A program made the position numbers and the translations under genes. Below the pieces are notes generated by a model. That model was not told the origin of the DNA. It was given only the letters and a program-made list of their open reading frames with translations, and made no database searches. Positions 37,040 through 45,600 of a stretch of 64,000 bases of DNA are shown piece by piece. Position 1 is the first letter of the stretch; every line of letters starts with the position of its first letter. Source of the stretch: Nocardioides sp. Root240 (lineage in GTDB: Bacteria; Actinomycetota; Actinomycetes; Propionibacteriales; Nocardioidaceae); contig NZ_LMIT01000012.1 of NCBI RefSeq assembly GCF_001428825.1, forward strand, positions 148,225 through 212,224, given 5' to 3'.

Positions 37040-37438
37040 TCAGGTCGTGCGTCTGGTCGCTTCTTCGACCAAGGCTGCTGAAGCTCGCATGGCTGCCCTG
37101 CGGTCACTCTCCTTGAGGAGATCCTTGCCGTAGTGAGCAGCCGGCTTGAAGGCGATCAGAGTGCGTAGGTGCTTGGCCGCCTCGGCGTCGTGGCGGGCCA
37201 CCAGGTCGGCAGCGGCGGAGTGGTCCGTTCCTGAGTAGCGTTCGCCCCCCGCGGCGGCGCAGATCGCGTCGCTGGCCGCAATGCCTGCCAAGACGCAGAG
37301 CCCGACGCACACATTGATCGCTGCACCGTCTTCGACCTCGGCAACCTCAGCGATCTCGCGGTACTTCTGCGCCACGATGCGTCGGGCACGCCCCCAGGGC
37401 AGGTCGGCCGGCTTGGTGGCGAGCTTCTTCGGGCTCAC
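37040..37438 (-). CDS. HEPN-like protein, partner of the nucleotidyltransferase
   Basis: 132 residues, helical. It resembles HEPN-type partners of minimal nucleotidyltransferases: a central DGAAINVCVGLCVLAGIAASDAIC helix and a C-terminal FKPAAHYG...ASAALVEEA block. The usual toxin motif R-x4-6-H is not evident, so it may not be an active RNase. Its start overlaps the nucleotidyltransferase stop (ATGA), supporting a two-gene module of the MNT/HEPN toxin-antitoxin type. Confidence 0.6.
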   Translation of the reverse strand: MSPKKLATKPADLPWGRARRIVAQKYREIAEVAEVEDGAAINVCVGLCVLAGIAASDAICAAAGGERYSGTDHSAAADLVARHDAEAAKHLRTLIAFKPAAHYGKDLLKESDRRAAMRASAALVEEATRRTT

Positions 37439-38091
37439 CGGTTGCCCTTCTTCCTGCCCCGGAGGGCGGAGGCGATGACCTCGGCGGGAGCGGGACCCAG
37501 GAGGACAATCCCGTCGTCACGGATGGAATCGAGGACCGGCTCCTCGCCTCGAGCCGCGTCGGCCAGCTCGCTGAGTGACATCGAGAGGAACTCGACCCGG
37601 TTGCCGGACCACATCAGGACGTCGTCTGCCCATGTCCTGAGTTGATTGGTCCACGACTCGTCGTGACGGTCGATGCCGTCGGAAGTCACGACGAAGACGT
37701 CGATGTCGGACTCCGGGCCCCCTTCGCCTCGTGCGAACGATCCGAAGACGCACACGTGGACGGGTGCAGGTTCCCAACCGGTGAGTCCGTCCTGCATTCG
37801 GGTCAGCAATTCCGCGCGGGCTGAGGTGGCGGACAGAACGGCTTCGGCAAGGACGTGGTGCCGGTTCAGTCGGTACATGTGGCCGCGGTTCGCAGGCTCA
37901 GCGATCACGAGCCCGTGGAGGGTGAGCCGGTCCAGTGCCAGAGACAGGCCAGCTCGAGACCCGCGTCTGGCAAGACGTTGGACCGTGGTGGCGCTGAGCG
38001 CGCCTTCGGTGCCGACGAGCACCGCCAATACTGCGCCGTCCAGGGAAGGGATCAACGACTGGGTCGGATCGGAGAGGTCCACCCGCCCCAT
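37435..38091 (-). CDS. Minimal nucleotidyltransferase (MNT) with N-terminal winged helix
   Basis: 218 residues from the ATG at 38091; a GTG at 38160, overlapping the stop of the upstream excisionase gene, would add 23 residues. The shorter start is preferred because it leaves the dyad at 38095-38146 upstream. The nucleotidyltransferase motif GSFARGEGGPESDIDVF is complete. The N-terminal ~80 residues look like a winged helix (ATTVQRLARRGSRAGLSLALDRL). In MNT/HEPN pairs the MNT acts as antitoxin by modifying the HEPN protein; here it may also bind its own promoter. Confidence 0.75.
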   Translation of the reverse strand: MGRVDLSDPTQSLIPSLDGAVLAVLVGTEGALSATTVQRLARRGSRAGLSLALDRLTLHGLVIAEPANRGHMYRLNRHHVLAEAVLSATSARAELLTRMQDGLTGWEPAPVHVCVFGSFARGEGGPESDIDVFVVTSDGIDRHDESWTNQLRTWADDVLMWSGNRVEFLSMSLSELADAARGEEPVLDSIRDDGIVLLGPAPAEVIASALRGRKKGNR

Positions 38092-38094
38092 TGT

Positions 38095-38146
38095 GCCAGT
38101 ATTCTGACGCAATGCCAGTTTAGTGGCGTACCGACAGAATACTGGC
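38095..38146. promoter_or_regulatory. 12-bp inverted repeat at the MNT promoter
   Basis: gccagtattctg (38095-38106) and its exact inverse cagaatactggc (38135-38146), with a half-like gccagtt between them. The AT-rich arms stand out in this GC-rich sequence and lie 4 bases before the ATG at 38091. Probable operator for the MNT protein's winged helix or promoter element; if the GTG at 38160 is the true start, the site is inside the gene. Confidence 0.55.
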
Positions 38147-38156
38147 GTCCTGGCGC

Positions 38157-38366
38157 TCACCAGTCCTTCGCCGACCGCACCGGCCGCATCATCGCTTCCA
38201 GATCGTCGGTCTTGATGCGGATCGTCTTGCCGCAGCGATAAGCGCGCAGTTCGCCGGCGGCGATCTTGCGGCGGATGGTCTTGGCCGAGAGGCTCACCCA
38301 GACGGCGGCGCCGGTGATGCTGAGCCAGCGCGGGCGCTCGTCCGCGGGACCTGCAGCGGCGGTCAT
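38157..38366 (-). CDS. Excisionase-family helix-turn-helix protein
   Basis: 69 residues. MerR/excisionase-type HTH: WLSITGAAVWVSLSAKTIRRKIAAGELRAYRCGKTIRI... is the classic helix plus wing of XisA-like DNA-binding proteins. Probably a small regulator or recombination directionality factor of the decayed mobile element. Start lies 1 base from the stop of the preceding HTH gene. Confidence 0.8.
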   Translation of the reverse strand: MTAAAGPADERPRWLSITGAAVWVSLSAKTIRRKIAAGELRAYRCGKTIRIKTDDLEAMMRPVRSAKDW

Positions 38367-38367
38367 C

Positions 38368-38580
38368 TCACTCCCCTGCCTTGAGGAAGCGGCGGAGCTC
38401 GGCGACGGTCGTGTAGAGGCGGCCGTTGCCGTTGAAGCGCCACCAGCGGGGGCCCCGCTTGAGGCGGCGCCACTCGCGGACGGTGCGTTGCGGCGTACGG
38501 ATGAAGACGCAGAACTCCTCGAACATGAGGATGTGGTTGTCGTCCCACTCGTCGGGGACGCCCAGCGGCTTGATGCTCAT
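38368..38580 (-). CDS. Small MerR/excisionase-like DNA-binding protein
   Basis: 70 residues from the ATG at 38580 with GGGAG about 7 bases upstream; an upstream in-frame start at 38631 is less likely. It has a helix-turn-helix followed by an RWWRFNGNGRLYTT wing, a pattern common beside excisionase genes. Tandem with the next excisionase-like gene. Function inferred from size and context only. Confidence 0.6.
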   Translation of the reverse strand: MSIKPLGVPDEWDDNHILMFEEFCVFIRTPQRTVREWRRLKRGPRWWRFNGNGRLYTTVAELRRFLKAGE

Positions 38581-38677
38581 CGATGACTCCCTTGGGTTGG
38601 CGAGCGGGCCGGCGTCGGCCGCTCCAGTCACCTATGTGCGACAGGCGGTTGGCAGCGATCACGTCCGAGCAGGGATG

Positions 38678-41316
38678 TCAGCGGCCGACGCCACGGACAC
38701 GGTGCTGATCACTACCTGTCGGCCGAACCTCGGATCGGGCGCGCCCAAGTGGCCTCGGCGCCGGGGTCCAGGACTCGTCGGGGAGGCGGGTGCCGTAGCG
38801 GTCGATGTCCTCGTCGACTCGGGTCGCGGCGTGGCCGGGTCCGAGGTCGGCGCGGTCGCGGCCGAAGACCTCGATCCACTGCTGGCGCGCTTCGTCGACG
38901 GAGTCGGCGACGAGGTGAGCGACGTTGCTGTGGCGGCCGCGGGTCATCGCGACGTACGCCACGGCAGCTCCGGTGTGCTCGCCGACGACGAGGTGGGCGG
39001 AGTCGACGGTCTGGCCCTGTGCACCGTAGGCGGTGGAGGCGAAGGCGAGCTCGACGTGGTCGCTGACGTAGTCCTTGGGCAACGTGCGTTGGCCGGCGCG
39101 GCCGGCGACGATCAAGCTGCCGTCGTCGCCGATGCCGGCGACCGTCCAGAGGTTGCGGTTGGCGACGCCGAGGTCGCGGTCGTTGAGGCGGGTGGCGACG
39201 CGGTCGCCGAGTCCGATGCGTTCGCCTCGTCGGGTGACCGGTTCACCGACCCGATCGCTACCGGGCTGTCGTCGGTCGCGGATGGCGGCGTTGATGCTCG
39301 CGACCTGTTCGCGGGTGTCGGCGATGATCAGCTCGTCGCCGCGGGCACCGATGTCGGCGACGGCGGCCGTGCGTTCGACGTCGCTGGCGTGCACGACGAC
39401 CTGCCCGCGCTCGAGGAGGGCGTCGAACACGGCGCCCGGACGTTCGCCGGTGCGCATCAGGAGGCTGACGTGGGCGTACGCCTCATCGCTGAAGCGGTGG
39501 ACGGACTCGAGCTCGAGGTGCGCCTCGGGCGGCGCCCATCGGGCGGCAAGGTCGAGGACGCCGCCGCGGCCGACAGCGGGGAGCTGGTGGCGGTCGCCGA
39601 GGAGCGCGACGGTGGCACCGGCGTGGTCGGCGATCGCGAAGAGCGCGCGGGCGGTGTCTTGGTCGAGCATGCCGGCTTCGTCGACGAGGAGTACGTCGCC
39701 GGGGAGCAGCCGCGCTCGTGCGATGGTGGCGTCGTCAACGCGTGACCAGTGGCCGTCCTCGTCTCATCGGAAGCCGTGTTGGTGGATCAGCTTCGCGGCG
39801 GAGAAGGCGTCGGCGCCGACCTGATGCTGCGCGGCTTGCGCGGCCTTGAGGGTGGGGGTGACAACGACGAGGCGACGGTCTTGGAGCTCGAGGGCCCGGT
39901 GCGCTGCGGCGAGGGTGGTGGTCTTGCCGGTGCCGGCTGCTCCTTCGATGACGAGTACGCCGGCGCGGCCGGCGAGTGCGCCGACGACGTCGCGTTGCGC
40001 GGCGTCGAGCTGGCCGCCGCGGATGGCGACGGGCTCGATCGGTTGCAGCGCGCGGGTGGCGATGGCGTCGACCAGGTCGGCCTCGACGGCAAGGACATGG
40101 TCGGAGGTGAGGTTGCGGATGTGGTCTGGGACGTCGGTTCGGTCGCGCAGGGTGCGGCAGGTGCCGACGGCGCGGCGGTGATGTCCTCGGCGAGCTCGAC
40201 GCGTGCGGGTCGTTCGGCGACGAGTCCCATCGAAGCGACGACCTTCTCGGCCTCGCCACGGATGTCGGCGGCGTTCCAGGACGATCGCTTGGCACCGAGT
40301 CGGGTGAGGATGAGCTCGGCGACCGCGTCACGGCGTACCTGCCCGACGGTCGCCGACTTCGCCATGGACGATTCGACGGGCGGTCAGAAGCCGAGGTCGT
40401 GGAGTTCGTCGTGCCAGCGGCGGACGAGGTCGGCGCCGTCGGCAGGAACGACCTTGTCGGGACGCGCGTCCGCCCAGGAGCGTCGGTCCCAGGTACGACA
40501 CAGCTTCGGACCGGGCTCCGCGCCGGGATTGTCGGCTCGCCACTCGGCTTCGTAGCGGTCGATGTTGCGGCCGATCTGTGAGGCACGTTGGCTGAACCGG
40601 CCGGCGTACGCCGTGAGCTCATTGACCTCGCCGGCGTCGTCGAGGGTGTAGCCGCGGGCGGCGAGTGCAGCGCGGAACCGCGGGTCGCACATGACTGCGG
40701 CGTGGCCGATGCCGTTGAGGGCCTCGATGGAGTCGACGACGCCGACGGAGTGGATGCCTCGCCACCCGCCGCGCGCGAAGACCCGAGCGTTGATCTGGAG
40801 GTGCAGGTGTCGGTGCGGGTCGCCGGCGCGCGAGGTGTAGTGCCGGACGATCGCGGCCTCGATCTTCTCGACGGGCACCTGGACCTGTCGTCCGCGCGGT
40901 CCCACGCGCGTCGTCGCATGCTGCGCGACCCAGCTGATGATCTCACCGGCCGCGCGCGTCTGCGCGTCCTCGTAGGCGTCGGCGATGTCGGCGTGGAGCG
41001 CGGCGGCGAGCGACCAGGTCTGGGGCCCGTTGACGACGACCTCGACGAAGCGGAGCGTGTGATCGTCGTCGCGTAGTCGACCCTTCGCCTGGCCGGTGGT
41101 GACGTCGTACCCGGCGACCCAGCGTTCGTAGCTCGCACCGTCGAGGTCGGGGCATCGTTCGGTGCGCACTCCGTCGACGCCGACGGTGACGGCGTAGTGC
41201 TCGGCGACGCCGCTGCCCTCGGCCAGGTAGTAATCGTCGGCGCGGGAGTGGTCGGCCTCGACGTAGGAGCGCGCGGCGGCTGCGGACCCGCGGTAGAACT
41301 TCACTCCACCGTGCAT
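38678..41316 (-). pseudogene. MobF-type relaxase/helicase (TraA/TrwC family), degraded
   Basis: The N-terminal TrwC relaxase domain (41316-40387) starts MHGGVKFYRG and has the metal site DPHRHLHL. It is cut by an in-frame TGA at 40384-40386. The same frame continues to a one-base frameshift near 40190. The next frame holds the SF1 helicase with Walker A GAAGTGKTTT, then a second in-frame TGA at 39764-39766 (a Trp position by context), then motif II VDEAGML, GDRHQLPAVG and VAYVAMTRGRHSN. The C-terminus appears short for a full MobF relaxase. The gene once nicked and unwound DNA for conjugation; with three lesions it cannot work. Confidence 0.85.
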
Positions 41317-41549
41317 GATGTTGCTGTCACCGCCCGTCACGTCTCGTCAATGGCCCCTGAAATGACGCTGGTCCGTCCCGGGGGACGGACCTTCTACGGA
41401 ACTTCGTAGCATGCGTGCCGCTGGTTTGAGAGGGGTGCGGCCGCTGTGCGGTGGACACTTCTCTGAGCTCGTCAAGCGTCGTCACTGAGTGCGAGGAGCG
41501 GCTGGCCGTGGCGCATCGACGGTGGCAGCTCGGTCGTCATTAGCCCATG
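41317..41549. other. Gap with no gene
   Basis: Between the relaxase start and the SHOCT remnant. No reading frame with family features, no RNA gene and no clear repeat except a short ggtccgtcccgggggacgga dyad near 41370. Probably contains the old promoter region of the relaxase gene. Confidence 0.5.
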
Positions 41550-41696
41550 TCAGGCAAGCTGCTTGGCCTTCGCTGCGGCGAACTCGCTATCCGTCAACAA
41601 GCCGCGTTCCTTGAGCGCGGCGCGGCGTTCGATCTGGGACACGAGATCGCTAGCGGCCGCCGGGGCAACGGTCGGCGTGGCCGACGAACTAACCGA
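41550..41696 (-). pseudogene. SHOCT-domain C-terminal fragment
   Basis: A 48-codon stretch reads as a SHOCT-like C-terminus (QIERRAALKERGLLTDSEF, then AAAKAKQLA and stop at 41550). It has no start codon and is bounded upstream by an in-frame TAG at 41697-41699. It overlaps no real gene. Likely a remnant of a larger protein, possibly the displaced end of the neighbouring gene. Confidence 0.5.
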
Positions 41697-41708
41697 CTAG
41701 GCGAGCCA

Positions 41709-42629
41709 CTACACGCGCCCCGCTCGAACCTGACTCCACCGCTCGAGGGCCTCAACGTAACTGGTCCGCTGTCGGTTGTACTCAGCGTCGAGAGTCGCCT
41801 GCTCAACAGCGCGATTGACCTCGGCGCGTGCCTTTCGGCTGGTCCAAGCGTCGTACGCCGGATTCGCGATCTTTCTCGCCTGCGACCCGTACCACTTGAT
41901 GCAGTCCGTGCCCACCCGGTGTCGTTGGCTGTCTGGGTTGGTCAAGACCCTGCCGCACTTCACACAGCTGTGCGAGATGTCCCAGATCGTTGAGCTCGGG
42001 GGGAATCCGACCCGCTCCATCCGAGCCCGCTGCCGCTTCGGCTTCCGCGGCTTTCTCCCCGCGGCGCGACGAGCAACGCGTCGCTGACGCCAAGAACGGC
42101 GGCCGGTCGTGCCGTCGGCTCCGCCACTCTCGTCGTTCGTCCGAGCCGAGTCGGGACCGATGATCTTCAGCGTGACAACGTCCTCCGACGCGGTCCGGCG
42201 GACGCAATCGCCGACGTCGATCAGTCCGAAATCTAGTCCGGGTTGTGACAAACCATCGGGGTGGTCTCCACTGAACGTCGGCTCAGCCGTCAACTTTGAG
42301 GTGTCAGGATCGAGCGTCGAGCCCCACAGCGTCTTGACGCCGAACGGGGTCTCGATTCGCGTGCCCTTCTTTCCCAGCGAGGACGGTCTGACGACCTCGA
42401 CGGGCAGCGCGATGCGTACGACTTTGGGCTTCACGGCTCCCTTGATGAAGAGGAGCGCACGGTCGGTCAAGACGGCCTCGAGCCAGTAGTGAGCGCCCAC
42501 TGAGTAGGCGGCACGTGCCACCTCGCCAACCTCGAGCGTTTCGATGAAGGTGCGTCTCATGTTGTCGTCCATGAGCTTCCCCTCTGCGGCGAGGGTGGCG
42601 ATCCGGGGATCGCTGAACCGATCCCTCAC
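41709..42629 (-). CDS. Unknown protein with DUF6011-like zinc-finger region
   Basis: 306 residues from a GTG at 42629 with AAGGA about 9 bases upstream. The N-terminal ~100 residues are a beta-rich domain of unknown type (EVARAAYSVGAHYWLEAVLTDRALLFI, a PH-like look). Next is a basic Arg/Lys-rich linker (about residues 178-205). Then CVKCGRVLTNPDSQRHRVGTDC resembles the DUF6011-type CxxCGR finger. It starts 25 bases after the giant helicase stop on the same strand, so it may be in that operon. No function is claimed. Confidence 0.65.
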   Translation of the reverse strand: MRDRFSDPRIATLAAEGKLMDDNMRRTFIETLEVGEVARAAYSVGAHYWLEAVLTDRALLFIKGAVKPKVVRIALPVEVVRPSSLGKKGTRIETPFGVKTLWGSTLDPDTSKLTAEPTFSGDHPDGLSQPGLDFGLIDVGDCVRRTASEDVVTLKIIGPDSARTNDESGGADGTTGRRSWRQRRVARRAAGRKPRKPKRQRARMERVGFPPSSTIWDISHSCVKCGRVLTNPDSQRHRVGTDCIKWYGSQARKIANPAYDAWTSRKARAEVNRAVEQATLDAEYNRQRTSYVEALERWSQVRAGRV

Positions 42630-42654
42630 GCCGAGATCCTTCGCCGGCCGATGC

Positions 42655-45600
42655 TCATCGCGTGCCTGCTCTCAACGTTCCCCGGTCGGATCTCTCGATG
42701 GTTCCTGCGCGTAGGCATCGATCCACGGACGCAACCACTGCGGCCTGAATATCGCCGCCCGCCCGCCGCCAGCCGAACACGCTGCGCAGCAGTTGGGTCA
42801 CGCCGTCGTCCTCGATCGTCACAGCGTCGCGAACAATCTGACTCACGGCGAGGTCCAGCTCGTCGGGCGGTGTCTGAAGAACCGTCCGCGCCTCATCGTC
42901 CTCACGTGGCGCGCGGACCTGCGTCGCGGGACCGATGCGATAGAAGCCGCCTTCGTCCAGCCGCACGGGCGCGCCGTCCACCGAGAGTCGGGAGGCAACG
43001 AACTCGATGTTGGCCTTGATCGCGTGTCCGATACGGCCGACGCCATAGGCGTCTCTGATACGCCGGTAAACAACGTCCTGGTGCACCGGTGATTCGGCCT
43101 CGACCACCCGTGCAATGAAGCTCGACAACGACGGTCGGGCTTCGACCGACGCCAGAGGATACGACGTGTGGGCTCTGCTGGTGTGGGCCACGTAGGTCAC
43201 CGCCCACTCGGGCGGCGCCTCAAGGTCCACTGTCTCCATCTCGACGGCGACGATGGGATTCATGGCGAACTTCGAAGGCTCGCCGGAATCGGTGATCGCC
43301 GCCTCGATGGCGGAGCGAAGCTTGAGCGATTCGCCATGCCGGTCGCGGTACCAGGCAATGCCCCAGATCCTGTGGATCTTCCACCCGAGGCCTTCGAGGA
43401 CGCTCGCCCGCAGACGGTCGCGGTCACGGGCTGTGGCGGCGGAGTGATAGGCAGCGCCGTCGCACTCGACGGCGAGCACATACTCACCCGGGCGATCAGG
43501 GTGCTTGACCCCGAGATCAATCCGATAGCCAGCGCTCCCCACCTGGGTCACGACGTCATAACCCCAAGAGCTGATAACGGCCAACACGTCTTCCTCGAAA
43601 GGACTCTCAGCGTCGCCCAGGCTTCCTCGGTGGTCAAGGCTCAAGGCCGCGACTCCTCGCTCGGCGAAGTCCAGGTAGCCCCTGAGGTGGCGGAGACCGT
43701 CGGATGTCGTGTCCCGCATATCGGCGGCACGGAAGGAGCTCACAACCTCGACCCGGCGGCGAGCCCGCGTGATGGCCACGTTGAGGCGCCGCCAGCCACC
43801 ATCGCGGTTGATCGGACCGAAGTTCATGCTGAACTTCCCGGTCTCGTCTGGGCCGTAGCCGATGCTGAAAATGATGATGTCGCGCTCGTCGCCCTGGACG
43901 TTCTCCAGGTTCTTGACGAAGAAGCCGGTCAGACGATCGTGACTGTCGAGGAGGCCGGCAAGCACAGGCTCGGTCGCGGCACGACGCTCAAGAGCACCAG
44001 CGATGGCTTCCTCTTGGGCGGTCGAGAAGGTGACTACGCCGATGGAAAGCTCGGGATGATGCTCCCGGTGGAATAGCAGGCGGTCCACCACCGCGTCCGC
44101 CTCGATCGGGTTGTCGCGTGCGCCGCCCTTGCGATAGACCCCATTGACCACGTACGAGGCCACGCCCAGGTCCGGTGATTCGAAGGTCGCACCCGGGAAG
44201 GTCTGCAGCGCCTGTCCGTCGGGAGCGTAGAAGCGGTAGTTGCTGTAAGTGATCAACGACTCGTGCTGGCTGCGGTAGTGCCACGTCAGGGGCAGCGACG
44301 GCAGAGAGCTCTTGCAGGACTTGAGAACCGACTCGAAAAGGTCGAGCTCCTCGTCCGTGTCGTCGTCGCTGACTGCTTGCGTGAAGAAGGACGTCGGTGG
44401 GAGCTGCTTCTCGTCGCCGGCCACGATGAGCTGCGCGCCCCGGTAGATGCAGTTGATGGCGTCGGATGGCAACACCTGTGACGCCTCATCGAATATGACA
44501 GCATCAAACGTCATGTCGCCTGGCAGGAACTGGGACACCGAGAGAGGGCTCATCATGAAGCAGGGTTTGAGTTCCTGGACGATCTCCCCAGTTCGCGACA
44601 GGATCTCTCGAATCGGCAGGTGCCGTGACTTCTTCTGGGCCTCGCGACGAATCAGCTGTGCCGACGTTCCAGAGACCGAGTTCGGACGGCGAGCACTGCA
44701 CGCGGCAGCGACAGCGACGTGGGCTTGATTGACCACGGCCTGATCCAACTCTCTGAACCGGTCCACCAGGGCGTCGCGGTCACTGGCACGGTGCCGCTTC
44801 ACGCGTTCGTCGGTGGCAATGACCGACTCCGCCCACGCTTGGAGGATCGCCCGCTCGATCCCTGGTACGACGTCGTCGGCTGGCACCTTCTTCGTGATCA
44901 TCATGTCCAACACGTCGGTCAAGCCAGTCGTCGAGAGCTCGTTGCGGTGCAGAACAAAGGCGTCCCACTCCGCGACATCGCCGGCACAGGTGTCGACCAT
45001 TTCGAACAGAAGTGCGGCGCCCGCGGCGATGTCGGCAGCCAGATCCGCGAGAAGTTCAGCTCCGCGCGCTGTGCTGAACACGTTGCCGAACCGGCGGGCT
45101 TGGTCGCTCCACTCCTCGATCCGTTGCTCCAGCTCGGAGGCCAGGACAATCGGCCGCTCCATTCGCTCGGCAGAACGCGAACTGACCGGACCCCCAATCA
45201 CCCGTCGAACCTCGGCCAACCAAGCCAGCGCATCCTCGAGCTTTGCCCAGTCAGTCGTGAGACCCGAGTACAGAGGACCAAGGGTTGCAAGATCGCTCTC
45301 GTAAGGGTCGAAGATCGCCACGAGTGCTTCACTGAGCGCTATCGCTCGAACTCGAGCGTCCCGACCAACCTCAAGGGTGAGCGATCTCTGCGCCAACCCG
45401 GTCACATGAGCAATCGCTTCTTGGAGTGGCGCCAAAACCACCGCGGCATCGGCCGCCCGACCTGCCGCGAGCTCCAAGGGCTGGCTGGACAGCTCTGCCT
45501 CGGTCTCCGGACCGAGCACGGCCACCGCGCCACTGCTCCACTTCGACGCGACCGCCAACAACCTCTGAGCGATCACGGTCAGCCGCGGGTCCGGATGTCC

